From an uncultured Pseudomonadales bacterium (GTDB taxonomy: Bacteria; Pseudomonadota; Gammaproteobacteria; Pseudomonadales; Azotimanducaceae), in contig CALHVX010000072.1 in the NCBI GenBank assembly GCA_938036875.1, positions 27,203 to 91,202 of the forward strand: 64,000 bases of DNA. The letters are read 5' to 3'. A model generated the notes under the pieces. It had not been told where the DNA came from. It saw only the letters and a list, made by a program, of their open reading frames with translations, and made no database searches. Position 1 is the stretch's first letter, and each line of letters begins with the position of its first letter. The translations under genes were made by a program, and so were the position numbers. Positions 34,174 through 42,095 of this stretch are shown here, piece by piece.

Positions 34174-34626
34174 ATGTGGAAAATGGGCAAGCTACGTAAA
34201 CCCTTGTGGCAACGGGTAGCCATCACGCCAGGGTTGGGGGTGGACACTATGCAGTTTGGCTGTAGCGAGCTGGCTCTGTGTGAAGGCCTGTTAGCTGGCG
34301 TGGGCGAGGTCGAAGCTAGGCGGCAAAATCACGATGGAGAGATCGAGCTGTTAGTTGGCGGAGGCATATTTCGCTGCTTAAATGATGCTTTTGTTGAGTG
34401 CACCTTCCCAGACAATCCCAAACATCGGGTTATCGCCGAGATAAACGGTGCGCCGTTGTTGTCCGTGTTCGCCTGGCTAGGAGGTCAACCAGATGTGGTG
34501 GACCGTGCTTGGTTTAGGGTTAGCTTGGCCAAAGGAATCGCCTACGACCATCGCAGCCCTGACAGTGCCTCCTACACCGTATTTGCCCCAGGACACTGGG
34601 ACAGCCTGCTCCGTGAAGGGCCCTAG
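34174..34626 (+). CDS. hypothetical protein, no family recognised
   Basis: 150 residues, soluble, without signal peptide or membrane segment. I recognise no family. Notable blocks are GLGVDTMQFGCSELALCEGLLAGVGEVEARR, GGGIFRCLNDAFVECTFPDN and AYDHRSPDSASYTVFAPGHW. It contains three Cys and ends in LLREGP. It lies alone between yceI and the PEP-CTERM gene. Coding appearance (length, codon usage similar to neighbours) supports it, but nothing tells its role. Confidence 0.5.
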   Translation: MWKMGKLRKPLWQRVAITPGLGVDTMQFGCSELALCEGLLAGVGEVEARRQNHDGEIELLVGGGIFRCLNDAFVECTFPDNPKHRVIAEINGAPLLSVFAWLGGQPDVVDRAWFRVSLAKGIAYDHRSPDSASYTVFAPGHWDSLLREGP

Positions 34627-34904
34627 TACCGCTCTAGCACCTCTCTAACACCTAGTCACCCTAGCCTCATAGTCTCATCAGCAACCTAATTAGGGTTGGT
34701 GGCTGGTTCAAATCTGAAGGTGATTAGCTTTGTTCTTACCTATTGCTTACAAATTCGATATGTGAATTTAACCCAACTTTTGGCAGTTTTATGACTGGTG
34801 CGAGTAGGCGCATCGCAGCTGCAAACAAGCTTGCTCTGGATATCACTAAGTTTAGGCGCCCTTAGCGATGAGGTGCGTTTCATAAAAACTCTTGGGAGAA
34901 ACAC
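34627..34904. other. non-coding interval before PEP-CTERM gene 1
   Basis: Contains GGGAGA just before ATG 34905 as ribosome-binding site. I saw no clear dyad or gene in the rest. Confidence 0.4.
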
Positions 34905-35762
34905 ATGAAACTTTCTACAACAGCACTAGCTGGTGCTGCCATCGGGTTGCTGTGCAATAGCGCCTTGGCTGCCCCGGTGGATTTGTCTACTTGGACAAGT
35001 GAGAACCTCTCTGCAGGTTCATCAAATTGGACTGTACAAGGTGCTCCAGCGAACGACTCGGTATTTCAGAGCGTCAATGGTCAGCCAACGACATTTTTTG
35101 AAGCTGGCGATCAAGCTCAAGGCCGAGCTCTATCGGGTAACATTACCGTGTCGGGTAGTGACGATGACTTCATTGGCTTTGTGCTTGGATACAACAGTGG
35201 GGATTTCTCTTCTAGCCTCACCGACTTCTTGCTGGTGGATTGGAAAGCCTCAGATCAAAATTTCTTTGGAGGTTTAGCGCTAGAGGGGCTTGCTATCAAT
35301 CGTGTGACCTCCACCGCGGGCGGAGAGGCTGACTTCTGGCTGCACGAAGGCGGTGTTACGGAACTTGCTCGTGGTAACAATCTAGGCGATACCGGTTGGG
35401 TTAGAAACCAAACATACGATTTTGAGCTCACCTTCACGGATAGCTTGGTCGAAGTATTTGTGGATAGCATTTTGGAGATTTCGTTGACCGCCGCGGATGC
35501 GGGGGTTGCTGCCTTCAACAATGGTGCCTTTGGTTTCTATAACTACTCACAAGCGAGTGTGACTTATGGTGCGATCACCGAAGATGTGCTGCCAGATCCT
35601 TGTGCAACCAACCTGCCCGGTCAAGGCGGTTGCCCAGCCGATCCAACGGTTCCGATGAATCCAACGAATCCTCCGGTTGGTGTTCCAGAGCCTGGAGTTT
35701 TGGGTCTGATGCTTTTGGGTCTTGGTGGTCTGATGGCACGTCGTCTCCGATCAACCCACTAG
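34905..35762 (+). CDS. PEP-CTERM protein 1, exported, beta-rich
   Basis: 285 residues. Signal peptide at 1-22 (LAGAAIGLLCNSALAA). The mature part is a beta-sandwich of concanavalin/thrombospondin C-terminal type (DDDFIGFVLGYNSGDF.., FNNGAFGFYNYSQASVTYGAI). A Pro/Asn-rich linker with two Cys (DPCATNLPGQGGCP) precedes the sorting tail: VPEP, a hydrophobic helix GVLGLMLLGLGGLMA and RRLRSTH. PEP-CTERM tails are cut by exosortase and are typical of exopolysaccharide-associated surface proteins. A strong terminator follows. Confidence 0.92.
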   Translation: MKLSTTALAGAAIGLLCNSALAAPVDLSTWTSENLSAGSSNWTVQGAPANDSVFQSVNGQPTTFFEAGDQAQGRALSGNITVSGSDDDFIGFVLGYNSGDFSSSLTDFLLVDWKASDQNFFGGLALEGLAINRVTSTAGGEADFWLHEGGVTELARGNNLGDTGWVRNQTYDFELTFTDSLVEVFVDSILEISLTAADAGVAAFNNGAFGFYNYSQASVTYGAITEDVLPDPCATNLPGQGGCPADPTVPMNPTNPPVGVPEPGVLGLMLLGLGGLMARRLRSTH

Positions 35763-35785
35763 TTAATTCTAGTTTGACCTTCCTG

Positions 35786-35817
35786 CACCCCAGCCTTTGT
35801 GCTGGGGTGTTTTATTT
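35786..35817 (+). terminator. rho-independent terminator after PEP-CTERM gene 1
   Basis: CACCCCAGC (35786-35794), loop CTTTGT, GCTGGGGTG (35801-35809), then TTTTATTT. Perfect 9-bp stem and T-rich tail. Confidence 0.93.
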
Positions 35818-35838
35818 CCCGATTTAACCAGCATGCGT

Positions 35839-36660
35839 CTACTGGCCTGTGTAAACGGGCGCGCGCTTCTCTAAGAAAGCCTGCATGCCTTCTTTTGCAT
35901 CTTGGGTGCGCGAGCAGAGCACCTGATTGCGATTCTCCATGGCAATGGCCGCTTCCAAGCCGCCAGCATCGATACTCATATTTAGGCCTTCTTTGGTTAG
36001 CCTTAAGCCCATGGGTGAAGTGGTAAGCATTTCATCCAGGTAGCTTTGCGCCGCTGCTGCTAGTGCATCATCTGCTACTACTTCAGATACTAGGCCAGTA
36101 GCCAAGGCTCGTTGTGCGTTGATGAAACGTCCGGTTAGCATTAGCTCTGACGCAACCGAGGTGCCAACCAAGCGAGGCAAAAAGTAGCTGGTGCCCATGT
36201 CGCAAGCGGAAAGGCCAATGCGAATGAAGGCAGCGTTCATGCGCGTGCTTTCGCCAGCGATACGAATGTCGGATGCAAGTGCAAAAGCAAAGCCGCCACC
36301 GCAAGCGGGGCCATGCAACAGCGAAATGATGGGTTGTGGGCAACGACGCATCGCTAGGTAGACATCGGCCAGGTAACCTTGAAACCCCATACCGCCGCCG
36401 AAAGGTCGTTCTAACTCGCCGCTGGTGCTTTGCTTGATATCCAGGCCCGCACAGAAAGCGCGACCTGAGCCGCGCATAACCACGATGCGGGTGCTGTCGT
36501 TTTCCGTTAGCCCGCCATAGTACTCGCGTAGCTCGGTCACCATCAGGGTGTTAATGGCGTTGAGCGATTCGGGGCGATTCAGCGTTAGCCAATCCACTTG
36601 ATCGCGACGCTCCACCTGGATGGTTTCAAAGTGGTCGATGGGGGCAAGTTGTCTGGTCAT
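35839..36660 (-). CDS. enoyl-CoA hydratase/isomerase family protein
   Basis: 273 residues of the crotonase fold. NRPESLNAINTLMVTELREYY, RGSGRAFCAGLDIKQS and HGPACGGGFAFALASDIRIAGES form the acyl-CoA oxyanion pocket; RIGLSACDMGTSYFLPRLVGTS is the next loop. The Asp-rich position suggests an isomerase-type or other crotonase rather than the two-Glu hydratase, but this is uncertain. It lies 33 bp downstream of the GPH transporter gene and is likely cotranscribed. Confidence 0.9.
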   Translation of the reverse strand: MTRQLAPIDHFETIQVERRDQVDWLTLNRPESLNAINTLMVTELREYYGGLTENDSTRIVVMRGSGRAFCAGLDIKQSTSGELERPFGGGMGFQGYLADVYLAMRRCPQPIISLLHGPACGGGFAFALASDIRIAGESTRMNAAFIRIGLSACDMGTSYFLPRLVGTSVASELMLTGRFINAQRALATGLVSEVVADDALAAAAQSYLDEMLTTSPMGLRLTKEGLNMSIDAGGLEAAIAMENRNQVLCSRTQDAKEGMQAFLEKRAPVYTGQ

Positions 36661-36693
36661 AAGAAGTCCTGCTGGGTCAAAGTTGAGAAGTGG

Positions 36694-38208
36694 TTAGGTC
36701 GGTTCGGCGCCGGCGCGTTTGTCATCCAGCGCTTGTAGAATTTCTTGGTGTCGAGTTTTATCAATTTTATAGCGGCCGTAGAAGTAGATGGCGCCGATGA
36801 CGGGTAGCACGGACAACACGCCTTCGAACAAACCCATCTCAAAGAGCACTTGTTGATCCACCTCGCCAACCACCGCTTTGGCGGGAAAGCCGATCACGTC
36901 GATGGCGATGCCGGCAAGCAGGTGCCCAAGTGCATTGGTGAGCTTGCTGAAAAAGGTACGAACCGCGTAAAAAATTCCCTCTTGACGGTTGCCCGTTTCC
37001 AACTCGTGCTCGTCAACTACATCACCGATAGCTGAATAGACGGAGGTGGTTAATATAGCCAAACCGCCATAGTAAACAAACACGCCGATACCAAGGATGG
37101 GGAATACAAAAGCTGAGTTGTTATCTGGGAACCAGCCAATGGAGCGCAGAATCACGGGTGCAGATGCAGCCAAAGCGGCCATGCCGACTGCTACACGCAT
37201 GGTTCCACCTTTTTCGAACCGCGAGTTGAAGTACACCACCAGCGACATGCCAACCAGATAGCTGGCCATCGCAAAGGTTGGAAACAAGCCGATCAACGCC
37301 GGCTCAAGCTCCCAGTAGTACAGCGTCATATTGGCATTTAAGGTTTCGCGCACCCCGATCATGGGGGATAGGCAAAACAAGCCGAAGAAGAGCATCAAAT
37401 AGTTTTTGTTGCGAAAGACCACTGCCGCTTCGCGGAAAAACAATCCCAGCGAGAAGGGTTCTTGCTCTTGTTGGGCCTTGGGTAGCAAGGGGATTTGCTC
37501 GCGCGTTAAGAATGCGGTGAGAAAGATCACCAGGCTGCCAAAGATGGCGACACAGGCGGCAAAGAAGGTGGTATCCATGTCCGGCTGCGGACCTTGTGGA
37601 AAAAAGAAGTTGTAAAACAAGTATGCGAGCACGGCTCCACCGCCCATAGAAAAGAGGGTGTTGTAACGAAAGATGCGTGTGCGTTCTAGATAGTCATCGG
37701 TCAACTCTGAGCCTAGCGCTAAGTGCGGTAAGTGATAACAGGTCATGAAGAACTTGAGCAGGCTGGCAAAGACAAACAGCCAACCGGTGAGCAACCATTG
37801 TGCCCCGGTTGCTTCGTAACCCAAAAAGCTGATGACCTCGCCGCCACTGGCTAGCAAGGCGTCGGGTGGGGCGTAGATGCAGAACACACAGATGCCCAGC
37901 GGAATGCTGGCGGCGTAAATAAAGGGGTGGCGTCGTCCCCAGGCCGAGCGCCAACGGTCCGAGACGTAGCCGACAAGCGGGTCTGAGATAGCATCTAGAA
38001 TAATGGACGAGAACACCGCTAGGCCAACTAGGGTGCCCGGCATGCCAAAACCGATGGTGTAGATGATGAAGTTAAAGCCGGCAAAAGCCCAGCCCGTGGC
38101 ACCCTCTGCCGCGCCGCCCATGGCGTAGCGTAGCTTTAGCGACAGCGAGATGGCGCCTCGGCGTAGGTTGCCGCTGTTTGCGCTTTCTGGTGTTGTTTGC
38201 TCAACCAA
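36694..38208 (-). CDS. GPH-family (MelB-like) cation symporter
   Basis: 504 residues, about 12 transmembrane helices. LSLKLRYAMGGAAEGATGWAFAGFNFIIYTIGFGMPG, DAISDPLVGYVSDRWRSAWGRRHPFI is the classical motif of the glycoside-pentoside-hexuronide:cation symporter family after helix 2. A GDVVDEHELETGNRQEGIFYAVRTFFSKL loop is also family-like. Such proteins import sugars or related solutes with Na+/H+; members near acyl-CoA genes may carry other organics. An upstream hairpin (38225-38245) separates it from the small gene 38275-38586. Confidence 0.87.
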   Translation of the reverse strand: MVEQTTPESANSGNLRRGAISLSLKLRYAMGGAAEGATGWAFAGFNFIIYTIGFGMPGTLVGLAVFSSIILDAISDPLVGYVSDRWRSAWGRRHPFIYAASIPLGICVFCIYAPPDALLASGGEVISFLGYEATGAQWLLTGWLFVFASLLKFFMTCYHLPHLALGSELTDDYLERTRIFRYNTLFSMGGGAVLAYLFYNFFFPQGPQPDMDTTFFAACVAIFGSLVIFLTAFLTREQIPLLPKAQQEQEPFSLGLFFREAAVVFRNKNYLMLFFGLFCLSPMIGVRETLNANMTLYYWELEPALIGLFPTFAMASYLVGMSLVVYFNSRFEKGGTMRVAVGMAALAASAPVILRSIGWFPDNNSAFVFPILGIGVFVYYGGLAILTTSVYSAIGDVVDEHELETGNRQEGIFYAVRTFFSKLTNALGHLLAGIAIDVIGFPAKAVVGEVDQQVLFEMGLFEGVLSVLPVIGAIYFYGRYKIDKTRHQEILQALDDKRAGAEPT

Positions 38209-38224
38209 TGCTAGTGCCCCCTAG

Positions 38225-38245
38225 CCCTCCCAAAGCGTGGGAGGG
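38225..38245. other. 8-bp hairpin between the MelB-like and small hypothetical genes
   Basis: CCCTCCCA (38225-38232), loop AAGCG, TGGGAGGG (38238-38245). Terminator-like stem but no T run on either side. It could be an attenuator or simply a stable mRNA structure. Confidence 0.45.
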
Positions 38246-38274
38246 TTGGAAGAGCCTATCATTGGTGTTGGGTC

Positions 38275-38586
38275 TCAGTAAGCTAGTTCTGCGACCAAGG
38301 TCTGGGCTTCATCCCAATCGAGCAGTACTTTGGAACCGTTCGGTGTTTGCAACTTGTCCAAGTGTTGAAGCTGCAAAATTTGCAGCAACTCACCCAGCGG
38401 CTTAGCGGCCGCTTGGCGCCACTCACGCTCGGGCAAGCGGTTGTCTAGCAGCAGCAGCTCAATTTCCCAGCTTAGGTTGTGGAGCTTAGATTCTGGCGCC
38501 ATAACCGATTCCGGTTGGTACTGCATAACGTCGAGCACGGTATCCACAAATTCTTGGAGTGGCCGCGCAAAATAGCTATCACGCAT
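38275..38586 (-). CDS. small acidic helical hypothetical protein
   Basis: 103 residues from ATG 38586. Predicted mostly alpha-helical, acidic, soluble, without a signal peptide or recognised domain (PESKLHNLSWEIELLLLDNRLPEREW, LDKLQTPNGSKVLLDWDEAQTLVAEL). It is followed by the hairpin and the MelB-like gene on the same strand. No function is proposed. Confidence 0.5.
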   Translation of the reverse strand: MRDSYFARPLQEFVDTVLDVMQYQPESVMAPESKLHNLSWEIELLLLDNRLPEREWRQAAAKPLGELLQILQLQHLDKLQTPNGSKVLLDWDEAQTLVAELAY

Positions 38587-38911
38587 CAAATTGGTCCCTG
38601 ATTGTCACTTCTCTCTGGCGCTAGTGTCTGCTGGGATTGGTTTTGCTGCTGTGCGCAGGGCCGCGAACGGCTACTTTTGGGGGCAGCAAAATGAAGCGGG
38701 TGTTGGAAGGCTCGATTTGCTCACACTGGGGGTACGATCTAGGGCGCAAGTCAATTGTGAGGAGGATCGATGTCCCGGCGGCAACCCTGAACTCGAATCA
38801 TTCTCCTGGTGCCCGGTTTATTTGGTCAATTAATTGACCTATTTCCTTTTAGTAAGAGTATTCTAGACGATTGGGTTGAAAACCGACCCTAAATCGCGAA
38901 TGGAGCAACAG
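38587..38911. other. non-coding interval before PEP-CTERM gene 2
   Basis: About 325 bp divergent region between a minus-strand hypothetical gene and the PEP-CTERM gene. It holds a perfect 16-bp palindrome (38824-38839) and a GGAG ribosome-binding site before ATG 38912. Open frames here show no coding homology. Confidence 0.5.
38824..38839. promoter_or_regulatory. perfect 16-bp palindrome upstream of PEP-CTERM gene 2
   Basis: GGTCAATTAATTGACC reads identically on both strands. It lies 72 bp before the start of the PEP-CTERM gene and is a good candidate operator for an unknown dimeric regulator. No T tract, so not a terminator. Confidence 0.5.
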
Positions 38912-39490
38912 ATGTCGATCAAAAACCCAACCCCGAAAAGAATTCTCACTGCGGGGCTCACCCTGGCTATTGGCTTGTTCACTGCCTTGCCCAGCTACGC
39001 GGTTCCTCTGCTTTGGACGCTGGACAATGTTGTCTTCAGCGATGATGCAGCGGCTTCTGGATCTTTCGTCTACGATGCAGACACTAATCTTTATAGTGAC
39101 TTGAACTTGGTCTCTTCACCTGGGTCCATCGTAACTAGCTCGCACTCGTACCCTTTTATCGCTCCGACTTTCACCGGTCCATCCCAATTGTTGGCCTTGG
39201 TTTCCGCTCCAATTGGCGGCACAGACCAGACCGATATTTCCTATTTGTATTTAGATTTTATCGGTGACCTCACCAATGCCGGTGGCAGGTTGTCAGTACG
39301 CGGTGGCCCTCAGGGTTTTACGTCGCTCGGCGTATGCGCATCTCTAAACTGTGGGGTTAGCCGCGACTTCAACCTATTCCGATCGGGGAGCGTAATCTCA
39401 GCTGCTGTGCCCGAGCCTAGCACCATGGGGCTAGTAGGATTGGGTTTGCTAGGTATGGGGTTCGCACGAAAGCTCCAGCGCAAAGGCTGA
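38912..39490 (+). CDS. PEP-CTERM protein 2
   Basis: 192 residues from ATG 38912, chosen for a GGAG site 6 bp before it; a TTG at 38876 and an ATG at 38900 are upstream alternatives. Signal peptide (LTLAIGLFTALPSYA). The mature part is beta-rich, with several aromatic and Gly/Asp turns (WTLDNVVFSDDAAASGSFVYDADTNLYSD), as in small PEP-CTERM proteins. Tail: VPEPSTMGLVGLGLLGMGFARKLQRKG, with the PEP motif, hydrophobic helix and basic end. A surface or secreted role through exosortase is inferred. The next PEP-CTERM gene is convergent with 38 bp between stops. Confidence 0.88.
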   Translation: MSIKNPTPKRILTAGLTLAIGLFTALPSYAVPLLWTLDNVVFSDDAAASGSFVYDADTNLYSDLNLVSSPGSIVTSSHSYPFIAPTFTGPSQLLALVSAPIGGTDQTDISYLYLDFIGDLTNAGGRLSVRGGPQGFTSLGVCASLNCGVSRDFNLFRSGSVISAAVPEPSTMGLVGLGLLGMGFARKLQRKG

Positions 39491-39528
39491 TAAACCCGTT
39501 TGCGCTTGCTGATCAGGGTTGTCTCGGC

Positions 39529-40050
39529 TCAGGCGCTGCGCGCGCGTTTAGCAAACCCTAGTGCAAATAAGCCAATACCAACTAGGCCTAGAGTGGAAGG
39601 CTCTGGTACGGCGTTTGGTATGGCGGTAATGTTGAGAACCGCATTCCCCCTAAAGGTAAACGGAGCGTTTCCAGAGATGCCACCAGCATAGGAACCAGGG
39701 CTGGTGAAATAGTTTGTGGTAAAGAGATTGGGAATAAACAAAAAGGAAGCCCCGCCATTTGAAAAGCTGCCATTGTCAATTGAGGCGTTCATGTCATCGT
39801 CAAATCCCCACCATCCGAGGATATTGGTACCGGCGTAGTTAACCGAATAACCCAAGGTGGTGGCATGTGGCGCATCCGGAGCCGCCATCATGCCAGAAGT
39901 GGTGACATAGTCGTCGTAGGTTAGCGACAGACTGAAATCGCTACTACCATTGTCCAAATTCGAAAAATCGAACGAGTAAATAATGGCTGAATTTACCGGC
40001 ATCGCAGAGAAAAGCAGTGCTGCCAATACACCTAGTAGTTTGTATTTCAT
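39529..40050 (-). CDS. PEP-CTERM protein 3
   Basis: 173 residues from ATG 40050 (MKYKLLGVLAALLFSAMPVNSA is its signal peptide). The mature protein is beta-rich (YSFDFSNLDNGSSDFSLSLTYDDYV) and ends VPEPSTLGLVGIGLFALGFAKRARSA, a typical PEP-CTERM tail. The open frame continues upstream to 40089 with no added signal. It is convergent with PEP-CTERM gene 2. No exosortase or glycosyltransferase gene is nearby; processing machinery must be elsewhere. Confidence 0.9.
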   Translation of the reverse strand: MKYKLLGVLAALLFSAMPVNSAIIYSFDFSNLDNGSSDFSLSLTYDDYVTTSGMMAAPDAPHATTLGYSVNYAGTNILGWWGFDDDMNASIDNGSFSNGGASFLFIPNLFTTNYFTSPGSYAGGISGNAPFTFRGNAVLNITAIPNAVPEPSTLGLVGIGLFALGFAKRARSA

Positions 40051-40178
40051 GGGGTTCAGTCTCAGTACTGGTTCGGCTGACAATACCAAACTGGGCGACT
40101 AAGAAAGTAATTGTTTGTAGGAGAAACTATTCGCCAACCACTAACCTACGTTTGCCTAAGAAAGGCTGCGGCTAATTT

Positions 40179-40572
40179 TTAGTGCGATAGCAACCTTCTA
40201 CTCATAAATCTCAAACCGTGCTCGATCTTCCAATCTACCCAACCCTGATGTTTGTAGAAGGCATAAGCTCTAAGGTTGGGGTTAATGTCCGTTGTGAGCC
40301 AAATCTTCTGGCAACCCTCGGGCTTCAGCCAGTTTTCTACTCGCCTTAGCAATTGACCCCAATGCCTTTGCGACGTTACCCATGGCGAATCCACAGACTT
40401 CACCAGCTTCCTCAAATAGCCAGCCACGATGAGAGCCTTTGATCGCGTTGGCCATAGAGTCTCGGGTGATACCAATGCAAGCCAGCTCCGGTACCGACAT
40501 GGCGTTTTCTCTGGTCTGAGGACGGACAACAAAAAGGGCTGGAATGTCGCGTTCAACAATTTGTCGAATCAA
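40179..40572 (-). pseudogene. GNAT acetyltransferase pseudogene
   Basis: Acetyltransferase homology is split between frames. The N-terminal part from 40572 reads MIRQIVERDIPALFVVRPQTREN...GWLFEEAGEVCGFAMG; the C-terminal part, in another frame, reads GQLLRRVENWLKPEG...WLTTDINPNLRAYAFYKHQGW, the usual GNAT acetyl-CoA and C-terminal segments. A KGIG remnant in a third frame lies at the junction (about 40350), so a small deletion plus frameshifts removed the central strand. No continuous product is possible. Confidence 0.75.
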
Positions 40573-40611
40573 TCTTGCTTCCTTCTTTGGTTGGCGGTAT
40601 TGCTGAGGCTT

Positions 40612-41031
40612 CTACAACTCAAGGTTTGCGCTGAGCTTGTTTGTTCTAGCAGTCTGTTCAGCCCGTTGTAGCAACCAACCCAGCACCGGAAACTGAATCC
40701 AAAACGAAAAATAGAAAAAGGTGAGGTACCAGTAAGGCACAACATACCCAATACCTAATCCCTTGTACCAGGCTAGGAGCAAATAGTCGTAAACGAAGAG
40801 CGGCAAGGTTAGGTAGAAGGCAAGCCAGCAGGCGTTGATAAAGTGGCGTCCGTCGGACCAAAATTTGCGCAGCGCCCAATGGGTGAAAGGGAAATACAAA
40901 GCGGTCACTAGAGGTAGCAGAACCAGCTTCGCCACGAACGGCCATTGCTGATAGTAATCGGGTAGACCGATCAGATAAAAGCTCAGCCAGGTTATGAAGC
41001 TATAGCCGAGTAGCAGAAGGTGGGTTTTCAG
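40612..41031 (-). CDS. small membrane protein, start uncertain
   Basis: At least 107 residues from GTG 40935 (VAKLVLLPLVTALYFPF), but the frame stays open to about 41076 and the upstream part encodes another clear transmembrane helix (LLLLGYSFITWLSFYLIGL). No ATG or GTG precedes it; CTG 41031 would give ~139 residues and is listed. Four transmembrane helices would result. No family was recognised. Either an unusual start codon is used or the original start was lost, as in the pseudogene beside it. Confidence 0.45.
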   Translation of the reverse strand: MKTHLLLLGYSFITWLSFYLIGLPDYYQQWPFVAKLVLLPLVTALYFPFTHWALRKFWSDGRHFINACWLAFYLTLPLFVYDYLLLAWYKGLGIGYVVPYWYLTFFYFSFWIQFPVLGWLLQRAEQTARTNKLSANLEL

Positions 41032-41085
41032 TATCTTTGCTTCTTGCCGTTGTATGAGCTTCTCAGTGTATACGAATTAGAGGGC

Positions 41086-41880
41086 CTACTGCGCCAGGTT
41101 ATGTTGCAATGCGGTGGCCATCAATTTCGGTGGGGCTAAGGTTGCGTCGCGCTCTTCGCGCCATTGGACAAATTCAGATTTTGTGACCGCGCCGTTAACG
41201 TGGATATTACTGCGTTGCTCTTCACCTACGGTTGTGCAGTAGCGGTAAGCGCGCCCACCCGGTGCGTAGTCATGGCACATGTACAGCTGCGTCGCTTGGG
41301 GCAGGGAGAAAATTCGTTGGATCGATTGGTACAGCTGGTCTGCGTTGCCGCCTGGAAAGTCGCAGCGTGCAGTGCCGTAGTCGGGCATAAACAAGGTATC
41401 CCCAACGAAGGCGCAGTCGCCGAAAAGGTAGGTCATGCAAGCGGGGGTGTGCCCGGGCGTTGCCATGGCTTTGCCCCTCAGGTTCCCCAGCACTAGGTCT
41501 TGCCCGTCCACTAGCAGCGCATCAAATTGCTCGGTGTGGCCTGCTGCGACGTTGGCTGGCTTGCGTCCTAGGTGGGCACAAACTTGAGAAATGCCTTGGC
41601 TTATGCCCGCTTTGGCGCCGGGTGCCTTTTCGCGCAGATAGCTGGCGGCTGAGACGTGATCCGCATGAATATGTGTTTCCAGTATCCAAGCTAGATGCAA
41701 GCGATTGCTGTGGACAAATTCCAGCAGCGCATCAGCGCTGTTGCTGGCCGTGCAGCCCTGCTCGGCATCGTAGTCCAAGACGGGGTCGATGATGGCGCAT
41801 TGTCGGCTCAAGGGGTCGACCACCACGTAGGTGTAGGTGCAGCTTTTTGGGTCAAAGAAGGGGTGCACAAATGGATTCAT
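41086..41880 (-). CDS. metallo-beta-lactamase-fold hydrolase, ETHE1/persulfide dioxygenase-like
   Basis: 264 residues. THIHADHVSAASYL gives the metal-binding HxHxDH (70-75). TPGHTPACMTYLFGDCAFVGDTLFMPDYGTARCDFPGG has the second ligand and the ETHE1-type GTARCDF segment. MCHDYAPGGR supplies the last His. ETHE1-like enzymes oxidise glutathione persulfide to sulfite with one mononuclear iron; glyoxalase II-like thioester hydrolysis is an alternative. Isolated in the window, no rhodanese fused. Confidence 0.87.
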   Translation of the reverse strand: MNPFVHPFFDPKSCTYTYVVVDPLSRQCAIIDPVLDYDAEQGCTASNSADALLEFVHSNRLHLAWILETHIHADHVSAASYLREKAPGAKAGISQGISQVCAHLGRKPANVAAGHTEQFDALLVDGQDLVLGNLRGKAMATPGHTPACMTYLFGDCAFVGDTLFMPDYGTARCDFPGGNADQLYQSIQRIFSLPQATQLYMCHDYAPGGRAYRYCTTVGEEQRSNIHVNGAVTKSEFVQWREERDATLAPPKLMATALQHNLAQ

Positions 41881-42095
41881 CGGTCCGATTCCCTAACGCT
41901 TATGGCAGTGTGCATCATAATATTGGTCGAATGCCGGTTTGGGTGACGAAAAACGGCGGGATCTAGGCCATATGTTGGGAGAAAATTCCGAAAATCTGGA
42001 GGTAATTGGGAGCTATTCAAGGTTTCTAGCGAGGATTGCTAGTGCTTCGCTTACTGACTAGGATGTAGATAACTGAACTGATTCGAGAGTCCAAA

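Noticed and set aside
40612..41076. Selenocysteine as explanation for the odd start of the membrane gene
   Set aside because: No in-frame TGA is present; the problem is only a missing start codon.
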